A DNA stretch of 16,624 nucleotides from Moraxellaceae bacterium (GCA_003543245.1 DPJB01000038.1:1-16624); one strand, 5' to 3'; shown: positions 1 to 6,993, counted from the first letter of the stretch. Notes: generated by a model not told the origin, from the letters alone. Program-made: numbers and translations.

Positions 1-36
1 TGGCTTGTCGGTAAGGGCGCGGCATGGCGATACGGG

Positions 37-65
37 CTGACAGGGCGGAACGCGCCGCCTATCAT
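37..65 (+). promoter_or_regulatory. Predicted sigma70 promoter of ppiB-lpxH
   Basis: CTGACA at 37-42 and TATCAT at 60-65 are separated by exactly 17 bases, and each matches the sigma70 consensus at 5 of 6 positions. Transcription would start near 72, giving ppiB a leader of about 120 nt. That leader contains a small GGCC-GAAA-GGCC hairpin (158-169) just upstream of the ribosome-binding site. A weaker opposing promoter (CCGACA, 18 bases, TATGAT, read on the - strand over 90-61) overlaps it. A divergent gene left of the window is therefore possible but not visible. Confidence 0.55.
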
Positions 66-191
66 AGCGGGCCGTCCGGTGCCCTGTCGGGCGCAGCGAA
101 AGCGGGAGTCTACCCTCGCCGCCTGCCCCTCTCAACCGGGACGCACCATTTACTCCGGGCCGAAAGGCCTGATTTACAAAGGAAATCCACC

Positions 192-695
192 ATGCCTGTC
201 GTCGCCCTGAACACCAACCACGGCCGTATCGTTCTGGAACTGGATGCCGTGAAGGCCCCGAAGACCGCTGCCAATTTCGTCAGCTATGTGAAGAGCGGCC
301 ACTACAACGGCACCATTTTCCATCGCGTCATGGACGGTTTCATGATTCAGGGCGGCGGCTTTGATGCCACCATGAACCAGAAGCCGACCAATGCCCCCAT
401 CGAGAACGAGGCTGCCAACGGCCTGAAAAACGATATCGGCACCATTGCCATGGCCCGTACCCAGGACCCGCACTCTGCGTCTGCCCAGTTCTTCATCAAC
501 GTGAAGAACAATGACTTCCTGAACCACTCCGGCAAGTCTGTCCAAGGCTGGGGCTATGCCGTATTCGGCAAGGTCACCGAGGGCATGGACGTGGTCAACG
601 AAATCAAGAAAGTGCCGACCGGTCGCGCCGGCCACCACTCTGATGTCCCACTGAAGGCCGTGGTCATCGAGTCCGCCGAAGTCATCAGCGAGTGA
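192..695 (+). CDS. ppiB: Peptidyl-prolyl cis-trans isomerase B (cyclophilin)
   Basis: This is a 167-residue cytoplasmic cyclophilin that catalyses cis-trans isomerisation of Xaa-Pro bonds during folding. The core motifs FHRVMDGFMIQGGG, NGLKNDIGTIAMART and SASAQFFINV are present, followed by LQGWGYAVFGKV-like sequence (here VQGWGYAVFGKV). It aligns end to end with E. coli PpiB and has no signal peptide, so it is the cytoplasmic rather than the periplasmic (PpiA) type. I chose ATG 192 because an AAAGGAAA ribosome-binding site lies just upstream and the protein then begins at the family N-terminus. The open frame extends back to 24, but that extension reads through the promoter and has no homologous character. 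Its stop overlaps a possible GTG (692) of the next frame, and lpxH follows in the same transcript. Confidence 0.96.
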   Translation: MPVVALNTNHGRIVLELDAVKAPKTAANFVSYVKSGHYNGTIFHRVMDGFMIQGGGFDATMNQKPTNAPIENEAANGLKNDIGTIAMARTQDPHSASAQFFINVKNNDFLNHSGKSVQGWGYAVFGKVTEGMDVVNEIKKVPTGRAGHHSDVPLKAVVIESAEVISE

Positions 696-701
696 GTATC
701 A

Positions 702-725
702 GGGGCAGGGCTTACCCCCTGCCCC
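702..725 (+). other. Strong GC hairpin between ppiB and lpxH
   Basis: GGGGCAGGG (702-710) pairs perfectly with CCCTGCCCC (717-725) around a 6-base loop. It lies between the ppiB stop and the lpxH ATG (734). No T-run follows, so it is not a standard terminator. It could stabilise the upstream mRNA or limit lpxH translation. Confidence 0.6.
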
Positions 726-733
726 GTCTGATC

Positions 734-1465
734 ATGTCCCGTATCCTCTTCATTTCCGATCTGCACCTGTCGCCCGACCTGCCTCGGCTGACCCAGGGCT
801 TTTTCAGTTTCCTTGAACATGCGCGAGGTGCCGATGCCCTCTATGTTCTGGGTGACCTGTTTGAGGCATGGGTTGGCGATGACCATCGTGACGACTACAA
901 CAATGCCGTGATTGCCGCTTTCCGTGCTCTCAGCGACAGCGGCACCCGTTTGTTCTTCATACACGGTAACCGTGACTTTCTGCTGGGCCAGAGCTTTGCT
1001 GCCGACACTGGAGGCACCCTGCTGCCGGACAGCCAGGTCATTGACCTGCAGGGCCGGCCACTACTCATCATGCATGGAGACCAGCTCTGCACCCGTGATG
1101 AGAAGTACATGGCCTTTCGTGCGCAGAGCCGCGATCCGGCCTGGCAACAGGCACTGCTGGACAAGCCGCTGGATCAGCGCCTGATGATTGCCTCCATGTG
1201 GCGCATGCAAAGCAAGGCCATGAGCTCCAACAAACCGGAAAACATCATGGATGTAACCCCGGAGGACGTTGTGCAAGTGCTGCAGGAGGCCGGAGCCGCC
1301 ACACTGTTGCATGGACACACGCACCGACCTGCAGTGCATGACATCACGGTCAATGGTGAGCCGGCCCGGAGACTGGTACTGGGCGACTGGCAGGAAGAGA
1401 CCGGCGAAGCGGTTACCGGCGTTGCCGATGCCAATGGCCTGCACCTTGAGACCTGGCGATTCTGA
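734..1465 (+). CDS. lpxH: UDP-2,3-diacylglucosamine diphosphatase LpxH
   Basis: LpxH is a peripheral inner-membrane calcineurin-like phosphoesterase. It hydrolyses UDP-2,3-diacylglucosamine to lipid X and UMP, the fourth step of lipid A synthesis. At 243 residues it matches the family length. The two-metal ligand set is complete: D9 and H11 (SDLHLS), D41 (GDLFEAW), N79 (GNRDFLLG), H114 (MHGD), and H195/H197 (LHGHTHRP). ATG 734 is chosen because SRILFISDLHLS is the family N-terminus. A GTG at 692 overlapping the ppiB stop (GTGA) would add 14 unconserved residues. No Shine-Dalgarno sequence is obvious before 734, where a 9-bp hairpin sits instead. Co-transcription with ppiB is likely, and the same pairing occurs in Pseudomonas. 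Confidence 0.95.
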   Translation: MSRILFISDLHLSPDLPRLTQGFFSFLEHARGADALYVLGDLFEAWVGDDHRDDYNNAVIAAFRALSDSGTRLFFIHGNRDFLLGQSFAADTGGTLLPDSQVIDLQGRPLLIMHGDQLCTRDEKYMAFRAQSRDPAWQQALLDKPLDQRLMIASMWRMQSKAMSSNKPENIMDVTPEDVVQVLQEAGAATLLHGHTHRPAVHDITVNGEPARRLVLGDWQEETGEAVTGVADANGLHLETWRF

Positions 1466-1479
1466 GTATCTGAATGAAT

Positions 1480-1511
1480 AAAAAAACCGCCACTTGATGG
1501 CGGTTTTTTTT
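1480..1511. terminator. Bidirectional rho-independent terminator (lpxH / lipase foldase)
   Basis: CCGCCA (1487-1492), loop CTTGA, TGGCGG (1498-1503) is flanked by seven A on the left and eight T on the right. It can therefore terminate both the + strand lpxH transcript and the converging - strand foldase transcript (stop at 1528). Confidence 0.92.
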
Positions 1512-1527
1512 ATGGGGGGGATTGGGC

Positions 1528-2562
1528 TCAGGGAAGCTTTTCACCCCGGTCATGCATGCGCTCCAGCGATCCGACACGAACAATCTCAGCCGGCTGAAAA
1601 TGCTGTAGCCGTGCTGCATCTACCTGCCGCTGCCGATCCTGCTCACCCAGACTGGCATTTGCCATGATGGCGGCCCTCTCCCCAAGCCAGCTGGTCATGC
1701 GCCGATCCCAGTCACTCCGCTCGCGATCCAGGCTTTCCAGCCGGTCCGTTGCTTCAGGACCAACCAGGCTCTCACGAATCTGCCGCAGTTCGGCAGGCGT
1801 ACCCTTGCGGGCCTGCCAGTCCTCGGTCAGCGACTGCAGGTTCTGGTACTGGTTAATGGCCTTCATCGACTCCTGCAGCGCAACAGGAAGCTGCTGCTCC
1901 AGTGCTGCCAGCTGCTGCGCCCTTGCAGCCGGAGACAGCTGTTTGTTCTGCATGACACCCAGTCGGGCCAGCGTGTAGCGATCATAGGCATCCTCATCAC
2001 CAAAAAAGGCCGATATCACCTCTGGCGACAGATACTGGGTACGCAATGCCTGTACCTGCTGCATCTGGTAGCGGACAGCATCCAGATCCATCTGGCCATT
2101 CGAGGGAGGAGCTACCTGCTGAACCGACTCCAGCCCGCGCTTGTAGGCTATATAACCATCCAGGATTTTCTCGGCTTCCGCCGCCGCCCCCGCAGGCAGC
2201 TTGTGCCGGATATAGGCACGGATACGCGCCAGAATCGACTCCACTGGCTCCTCACCTACCGCCGAGAGGAAATAATCAAAAATGCGCCTGATGCCGTTGG
2301 TAATTTTGAGATGACCATTGGCATCCACTTCAAATTCGCCATCGACTTCGGTGTCGCTTAATGAACCCGGCAACCCCTCCAGACCCGTCTTGAAACTTGA
2401 CGGCGTGACTGCCGAGGCCCGCATCCCATCAGCGCCTTCACTGCCACTATCAACGGAATAAGCTCCTGAAGAAGCCCCCCCGTCACTCGGGGAAAGCCAG
2501 TAGAGCCCGCCAACAATCAAGAGCAGCACCACCGCTGCAAGGCCGATTGCCTTCCTGTTCAT
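1528..2562 (-). CDS. lifO: Lipase-specific foldase (lipase chaperone)
   Basis: This is a steric chaperone anchored in the inner membrane, which folds its partner lipase in the periplasm before type II secretion. The 344-residue protein has an N-terminal membrane anchor (about residues 6-23, LAAVVLLLIVGGLYWL), then a Gly/Ser/Ala-rich linker. The diagnostic foldase signature follows at about residues 92-105 (RRIFDYFLSAVGEE, matching RxxFDYxxSAxGE). The rest is a long helical Gln/Arg/Glu-rich region, as expected of the arms that clasp the lipase. ATG 2562 is preferred to ATG 2574 because GAGG stands 6 bases before it, while the upstream start has only an A-rich stretch. The cognate lipase gene lies 130 bp upstream on the same strand, separated by a palindromic terminator that probably lowers foldase expression relative to lipase. 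Confidence 0.93.
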   Translation of the reverse strand: MNRKAIGLAAVVLLLIVGGLYWLSPSDGGASSGAYSVDSGSEGADGMRASAVTPSSFKTGLEGLPGSLSDTEVDGEFEVDANGHLKITNGIRRIFDYFLSAVGEEPVESILARIRAYIRHKLPAGAAAEAEKILDGYIAYKRGLESVQQVAPPSNGQMDLDAVRYQMQQVQALRTQYLSPEVISAFFGDEDAYDRYTLARLGVMQNKQLSPAARAQQLAALEQQLPVALQESMKAINQYQNLQSLTEDWQARKGTPAELRQIRESLVGPEATDRLESLDRERSDWDRRMTSWLGERAAIMANASLGEQDRQRQVDAARLQHFQPAEIVRVGSLERMHDRGEKLP

Positions 2563-2632
2563 CCCTTGCCTCATGTTTTTCTTGTTATGGTTGTTTCACT
2601 GCCTTCGGAAGTATCCATGGCGCACGCAAAAA

Positions 2633-2667
2633 CAACAATGGCGGCCATGGCCGCCATTGTTGCAATC
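2633..2667 (-). terminator. Intercistronic palindrome/attenuator between lipase and foldase genes
   Basis: Positions 2633-2662 form a perfect 30-bp palindrome centred on 2647/2648, with the core GGCGGCCATGGCCGCC. In the direction of transcription (- strand) it is followed at once by TTTTTG. It lies 30 bp after the lipase stop and about 70 bp before the foldase start. The folded RNA would have a long stem with almost no loop, which resembles a rho-independent terminator that may be leaky. Confidence 0.72.
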
Positions 2668-2692
2668 AGTTATCCGGTTTTACATCAGGGAA

Positions 2693-3601
2693 TCAGAGAC
2701 CTGCCAGTTTGAGACGGTTGGCCTGCTGACGATAGACGGATACAGGGTCGGTTGTGAACAGGCCACGCAGACCAAAGAGGTGATTGATCTCGTCGCCATG
2801 ATTCCAGGGATAGTTGTCACGCAGAACCTTGCCGAAATGGTTGCTGCAACGTCCCACCAGACCATCATTCGATTCCTGGCCCAGGAAGGCCAGGCTGGTC
2901 GTGCCGAACAGCACATCCGTGGCATCAAAGATGTTGGTTGTTGCTGATGTCCCACCCCAGGAGTAGAAGCGCATGCCATTGGCCGAGTAGGCACCTTCAC
3001 CACAGGCAGTCGCAGGAACCCCGGCACTGTGCGTTGCATTGAATGCTGCGGCGCCCTTGGTCGTCAGCGAGGCCATGGCACCCAGAACGTCTTCGTTGTA
3101 GCTGTTGCCTGCAAGAGTGGTCAGCAACGACGAGAAGGCATTGCCGATGGTGCCCACAAGACCACCCACGGTGGGATTGGCAGTGAACTGGCTGACCAGG
3201 TCAGCGACCGGCGTACCCTTTACCGGCGAGCCCACCAGCGTCAGGGAAGCAACGCGGGTTGGCAGCAGGTTGGCGACATACCGTACCGAGAAGCCGCCAT
3301 GGCTGTGACCGATCATGTTGATCTTGGCTGCACCGGTAATGGCGAGGATGTCCTGAACCTGCTTCAGGGTTTGCTCACCACGCGCTTCCGTGCTGTTGAA
3401 GGCGGAAGCAGACGTTACGAACACCTGGGCACCATCACTACGCAGTGCGCCAGGAATACCGTACCAGTATTCGATACCCAGTACCTTGTCAAAACCAAGC
3501 ACCCCTGGTGCCAGTACCAGCGGATAACGTGTGCGCGTGTAATCACCTGCCTGCGCAATCCCTGCCAGAAGAACAAGTGCCAGACCCAGAACCTTTTTCA
3601 T
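2693..3601 (-). CDS. lipA: Secreted triacylglycerol lipase, family I (Pseudomonas/Burkholderia type)
   Basis: This extracellular lipase hydrolyses long-chain triacylglycerols. The precursor has 302 residues, with a signal peptide of about 18 residues ending AQA before GDYTRTRYP. The alpha/beta-hydrolase triad is readable: Ser100 in GHSHGG, Asp246 in ESNDGLVG, His268 in WNHGDE. Cys200 and Cys252 match the single conserved disulfide. Asp226 and Asp270 match the side-chain calcium ligands of the P. aeruginosa enzyme. The C-terminus PVSVYRQQANRLK is typical of the family. The Gln whose backbone helps bind calcium in P. aeruginosa is His274 here. ATG 3601 has GGAG 6 bases upstream. The foldase gene follows, and export by Sec and then type II secretion is the family norm. 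I see no convincing sigma70 or sigma54 promoter upstream. Confidence 0.95.
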   Translation of the reverse strand: MKKVLGLALVLLAGIAQAGDYTRTRYPLVLAPGVLGFDKVLGIEYWYGIPGALRSDGAQVFVTSASAFNSTEARGEQTLKQVQDILAITGAAKINMIGHSHGGFSVRYVANLLPTRVASLTLVGSPVKGTPVADLVSQFTANPTVGGLVGTIGNAFSSLLTTLAGNSYNEDVLGAMASLTTKGAAAFNATHSAGVPATACGEGAYSANGMRFYSWGGTSATTNIFDATDVLFGTTSLAFLGQESNDGLVGRCSNHFGKVLRDNYPWNHGDEINHLFGLRGLFTTDPVSVYRQQANRLKLAGL

Positions 3602-3953
3602 TTTCTACTCCATTTTTCTTATCAATCGGCCATGCGCCTGAGCGCATCTACCGGAATGTGAGGAGACTGCTTACTTCCAATGCCCGACACATTCGCAAGT
3701 CCTGTACCAGATCGTGCCTGACGCCATGCCAACCACCGGTTTTGACCGCATCTGACCATGCCGTGTCCTTTATCGTCTCTTTATGGTCTGTTTTGACACA
3801 TAACAGAACCAGCCAGTCACGACAAATTGAATACCACTCATCCCTGACGGCGCACAAAAGGTTACGAAAAGAACCACATCACGAATTAACCGGTAACACC
3901 AAAACCTGAAAAACATTTCGTTTGGTAACAAACACGGATATAGCCAATGTGCC
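3602..3953. other. Intergenic region between divergent lipase and polymerase genes
   Basis: This stretch is AT-richer than its flanks and holds no credible gene; the frames through it are shadows. Visible elements are a hairpin ATGCGC-CTGA-GCGCAT at 3632-3647 in the lipase leader and a dyad TCTGTT-N9-AACAGA at 3787-3807. It must contain the lipase promoter, but I could not identify a good -10/-35 pair on the - strand. Confidence 0.6.
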
Positions 3954-3982
3954 TTGCAAATTGAACAAGCCAGAAAGATACT
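3954..3982 (+). promoter_or_regulatory. Predicted promoter of the Y-family polymerase gene
   Basis: TTGCAA (3954-3959) and GATACT (3977-3982) are 17 bases apart. Transcription would start close to 3989-3990, at or beside the upstream candidate ATG. The -10 element overlaps the LexA operator, the usual arrangement for repression. Confidence 0.5.
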
Positions 3983-3998
3983 GCTCATATGAACAGTA
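3979..3998 (+). promoter_or_regulatory. LexA operator (SOS box)
   Basis: TACTGCTCATATGAACAGTA keeps both half-sites of the E. coli-type SOS box (TACTG-N10-CAGTA) without a mismatch. The inner ten bases are partly the expected alternating AT. It lies over the predicted promoter and 32 bp before the ATG I prefer for the polymerase, so the gene should be induced by DNA damage. Confidence 0.88.
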
Positions 3999-4030
3999 TT
4001 AATGAATCACACTCCAGGGGCTGGCGGCGC

Positions 4031-5278
4031 ATGATTGCGCTGGTCGACATGGACGCCTTCTTCGCTGCAGTGGAGCAGATGGACAACCCCCGCCTGCAGG
4101 GGTGCCCCGTCGGGGTGGTGAATGGCGAGCAAGGATCAACGATTATCGCCGCGTCTTATGAAGCACGAGCCCTTGGCATCCGCACCGGAACATCATGGGC
4201 TGATGCCCGTGCACGCTGCCCTGCATTTGTACGGGTGGTATCCAGACCTGCCCGCTACAGCGAAATCTCCAACCGGATCATGTCGGCATTGCAGGAAGTC
4301 ACCCCGGAACTGGAGGTTTTCTCCATTGACGAAGCGTTTCTCGATCTGACCAGTTGCCAGGCCTATTACCGCTACCAGCCAGAAGCGATTGGACGCCTGA
4401 TCAGGGCAACCGTCTTGAAGGTATCGGGCCTGTCATGCTCGGTCGGGATCAGCGGCGACAAGACGACAGCAAAATGGGCCGCAAAACAGGCAAAGCCCGG
4501 AGGGTTGACACTGGTACACCCGGACGAAGCAGAACAACGACTGGCAAATATTCCCCTGACCGAGCTGTGCGGCATCGGGCCTGGTATCGCTGAGTTCTTT
4601 GCGCAATATGACGTCTATCGCTGTGGCGACATGAAAAGGATTCCGATCAGTGTGCCGGCACAGCGCTTTGGCAATCTGGGACGGCGACTCTGGCTGATGG
4701 CGCAGGGACGCGATCCGGCTGCCATTGACCAGCGAACGCACGAACCGAAGTCACTGAGTCACGGCAAGATCCTGCCGCCGCAAGTGCGGGAGGTAACAAT
4801 CATTCATGGGTTTTTCATGCACATGGCCGAGAAACTGGCCACCCGGCTGCGTCGGCACGGCTATGTGGTGCAGGAATACCACATCAGCATGCGCTGCCCG
4901 GAAGGCTGGCGGCAGGCATGGATGCGCACGGAACAAGGAACCAGTGACGGTGCGGAGATTTTCAGACTCTGCAAACGATTCCTGCGACAACACTGGTTCG
5001 GTGAAGTAGTACAGCAGATCCGCATACATGCAGCCTCCCCTGTTCGCAGTGGCATGCAACCGGACTTCTTTGCCTTGCCCGGGGATGACAGCGTGAATCA
5101 GGCGATGGATGACGTGAACGGACAGTTTGGGGCCTTTGCGGTGCACCGCGGCAGCATGCATGCGCATGCACGCAGTGCACCGGTGATATCGCCGGCATGG
5201 TCACGCAACGGCATGCGCGAAGGGCATAGCGCCGTCACGCCCGCAGACACATCGAAAAACAGCCGGAAAAAGACCTAG
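4031..5278 (+). CDS. Y-family translesion DNA polymerase
   Basis: This is an error-prone polymerase expected to copy past DNA lesions during the SOS response. It has 415 residues from ATG 4031. The catalytic acidic residues are D6 and D8 (LVDMDAFFAAVE) and D100/E101 (SIDEAFLDL). The palm is completed by CSVGISGDKTTAKWAAKQAKP, followed by a helix-hairpin-helix type segment (LTELCGIGPGIAEFF) and a little-finger domain. QPDFF at 343-347 could be a sliding-clamp motif. It resembles neither canonical DinB nor UmuC closely, and no umuD or imuA neighbour is present. An upstream ATG at 3989 would add 14 residues, but it lies inside the LexA operator at the predicted transcription start and has a poor ribosome-binding site. 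MIALVDMDAFF is the normal family N-terminus. Similar proteins are sometimes mislabelled 'type VI secretion ImpB'. Confidence 0.9.
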   Translation: MIALVDMDAFFAAVEQMDNPRLQGCPVGVVNGEQGSTIIAASYEARALGIRTGTSWADARARCPAFVRVVSRPARYSEISNRIMSALQEVTPELEVFSIDEAFLDLTSCQAYYRYQPEAIGRLIRATVLKVSGLSCSVGISGDKTTAKWAAKQAKPGGLTLVHPDEAEQRLANIPLTELCGIGPGIAEFFAQYDVYRCGDMKRIPISVPAQRFGNLGRRLWLMAQGRDPAAIDQRTHEPKSLSHGKILPPQVREVTIIHGFFMHMAEKLATRLRRHGYVVQEYHISMRCPEGWRQAWMRTEQGTSDGAEIFRLCKRFLRQHWFGEVVQQIRIHAASPVRSGMQPDFFALPGDDSVNQAMDDVNGQFGAFAVHRGSMHAHARSAPVISPAWSRNGMREGHSAVTPADTSKNSRKKT

Positions 5279-5880
5279 GAGTCCAGCGGACCGCTGTGAA
5301 AACGGACCTCGTTATCCGGACGCTCGACCAGACCAGCCTCAACCGCACGGAAAAAGGCTACTCGCTCGTCGATGGGTTCACGTGCGTACTGGCGAGCCAG
5401 ATCAAGATAATACTCAAAGTGCCGCGCCTCGGAGCGCAGCAGGAAGGTATAGAAACGGGAAAGCTCGGCATCCAGATGCGGGGCAAGCTTCTCGAAACGT
5501 TCGCAGGAACGCGCTTCTACAAACGCCCCGACAACAAGGATATCAACCAGCCGATCCGGTTCGCCGTGGCGGACATGCTCCCGTAATCCTGCCGCATAAC
5601 GGGCCGCAGATACGTGCCTGTAGGGGATGCCCCGCGCCTGCATGATCTCGAGTACCTGCTCGTAATGCAGCATTTCCTCACGCACCAGCTGGGCCAGAAG
5701 CACCTGCAGCTCCTGGCGCTCGCTGTAGCGGAACAGCAGGTTCATGGCAGTGCCAGCGGCTTTTTTCTCGCAATTGGCATGGTCTTGCAGTAACAGGGGA
5801 ATGTCCCTGAGTGCACCCTCCACCCATCGATCTGGCGTGGGACACGCCAGAAATGCTCGCACCGGTTCAAGAAAATCCAC
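5275..5880 (-). CDS. miaE: tRNA-(2-methylthio-N6-isopentenyladenosine37) hydroxylase MiaE
   Basis: MiaE is a diiron monooxygenase that hydroxylates the isopentenyl group of ms2i6A37 in tRNAs reading UNN codons. The full E / ExxH / E / ExxH ligand set is visible: E38 (NCEKKA), E69-H72 (EMLH), E122 (FVEARSCERF) and E151-H154 (EARHF). Family sequences FLACPTPDRW and LQDHANCEKKAA also appear. I chose GTG 5880 (201 residues): it has GGAG 6 bases upstream, it puts FLACPTP at the usual N-terminal position, and a TATAAT (5911-5916) lies upstream on this strand. The open frame reaches back to 5988, but that start would lie upstream of the likely promoter. The stop shares CTAG (5275-5278) with the converging polymerase gene. 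Confidence 0.93.
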   Translation of the reverse strand: MDFLEPVRAFLACPTPDRWVEGALRDIPLLLQDHANCEKKAAGTAMNLLFRYSERQELQVLLAQLVREEMLHYEQVLEIMQARGIPYRHVSAARYAAGLREHVRHGEPDRLVDILVVGAFVEARSCERFEKLAPHLDAELSRFYTFLLRSEARHFEYYLDLARQYAREPIDERVAFFRAVEAGLVERPDNEVRFHSGPLDS

Positions 5881-5910
5881 AGCAGGCTCCGCCCTGTTTA
5901 CAGGCCCGGG

Positions 5911-5916
5911 ATTATA
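5911..5916 (-). promoter_or_regulatory. Predicted -10 element of miaE
   Basis: On the - strand this reads TATAAT, a perfect -10 hexamer 30 bp before the GTG start. It implies a leader of about 24 nt. No good -35 is seen at 16-18 bases; the best, TTGGTG, is 20 bases away. The promoter may be weak or activator-dependent. Confidence 0.45.
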
Positions 5917-6039
5917 GCGACACGGCTGGCCTGCCCACCAATAAAACACCATGTACACCGCCTGACTCTGGCAGGGTGTCTGCCTCACTCAGGACTGTTA
6001 TCCTTGACGCCTTTATATGGCGGTTACCCTGTCCCGGTC

Positions 6040-6981
6040 ATGAAGTCACCTTCCGATAGCATCTCCAGCACCAGCCAGCTCCGTACCAAGGACTATATCT
6101 ACCTTGGCCTGCTGCGCTTTTTCAGCTCCCTTCCCCTGGGCTTTCTTCAGGCACTGGGAGGCGCACTGGGCTGGCTGGCAGCACAGGCCCGGCAAAGCCG
6201 TGCAGCACGGGTGATCCGGCGCAATCTGGAACTCGCCTACCCCGGTAACGACGCGCACTGGTATGCGGAGATGGTCCGGAAAAACTTCGTTCATACCGGC
6301 AAGGTCATGATGGAGTTTGCCAAGTCATGGGGAATGCCCCCGGAATACAGCCTGCAGCGTATTCGTCGCGTCCATAACGAACACCTGTTCCACGATGCCA
6401 TCGCCGAAGGGCACGGCACCATTGCCATTGTTCCGCACTTTGGCAGCTGGGAAGTCATGAATGCATGGCTCAGCCTGCATGTTGCCCCCGTCATCATGTA
6501 CAAGCCAGGCAAGGATCCCGGCGTCGATCACTTTGTCCTGCAAGCCCGTGGCCGCCTCAAGGCAACCATGGTGTCGACGGATGAGAGTGGCGTAAAAGCC
6601 GTGTTCAAGGCATTGAAGCGCAACGGTTTTACTGCCGTGCTGCCGGACCACGTTCCGGAAACCAGTGGCGGCATCATGGCACCCTTCTTTGGCATCAATA
6701 CCCTGACCGGCACCATGGTCCCAAAGCTCATCGGGCGGACGGGGGCCCGCGCAGTGATGATGTACTGCATGCGCGTGGAAAACGGTTTTGAGATCTACTT
6801 CGAGGCTCCCGATCCTGATATCTATAATGACGATCTGGCCATGGCCACGGCAGCGATGAACCGCTCGGTTGAAAGCGTTATTTCGGTAGACCCCGTGCAG
6901 TACCAGTGGAGTTACAAACGCTTCAAGCGCAACGAAAGTCTGCCCGATCCGTACAGCAGGCAGGCAAACAGCCAGACCTGA
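6040..6981 (+). CDS. Lysophospholipid/lipid A acyltransferase (LpxL/HtrB family)
   Basis: This is an inner-membrane-associated acyltransferase of the LpxL/LpxM/HtrB family, which transfers a secondary acyl chain to lipid A precursors. It has 313 residues from ATG 6040. There is a hydrophobic N-terminal segment (about residues 24-46, LGLLRFFSSLPLGFLQALGGALGWLA). ARVIRRNLELAYP is typical of the family. The catalytic H(x4)E motif is PHFGSWE, with H133 and E138. DHVPETSGGIMAPFFG resembles the conserved downstream block. The TTG at 6004 is a possible earlier start but lacks support; no strong ribosome-binding site precedes either. The acceptor and chain length cannot be read from sequence, so I give no symbol. 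A flavodoxin-like gene follows after 12 bp, almost certainly in the same transcript. Confidence 0.87.
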   Translation: MKSPSDSISSTSQLRTKDYIYLGLLRFFSSLPLGFLQALGGALGWLAAQARQSRAARVIRRNLELAYPGNDAHWYAEMVRKNFVHTGKVMMEFAKSWGMPPEYSLQRIRRVHNEHLFHDAIAEGHGTIAIVPHFGSWEVMNAWLSLHVAPVIMYKPGKDPGVDHFVLQARGRLKATMVSTDESGVKAVFKALKRNGFTAVLPDHVPETSGGIMAPFFGINTLTGTMVPKLIGRTGARAVMMYCMRVENGFEIYFEAPDPDIYNDDLAMATAAMNRSVESVISVDPVQYQWSYKRFKRNESLPDPYSRQANSQT

Positions 6982-6993
6982 CAGGAGACAAGG

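Noticed and set aside
24..191. N-terminal extension of ppiB reading back to position 24
   Set aside because: It spans the predicted promoter and leader, has no cyclophilin character, and ATG 192 has a clear ribosome-binding site.
3787..3807. CTGTT...AACAG dyad as a second LexA box
   Set aside because: The CTG and CAG are 13 bases apart rather than 10, so it does not fit the SOS box.
5157..5170. 14-bp palindrome TGCATGCGCATGCA near the end of the polymerase gene
   Set aside because: It lies inside coding sequence for a Met-His-Ala-His tail and can arise from codon choice; no sign of a functional site.
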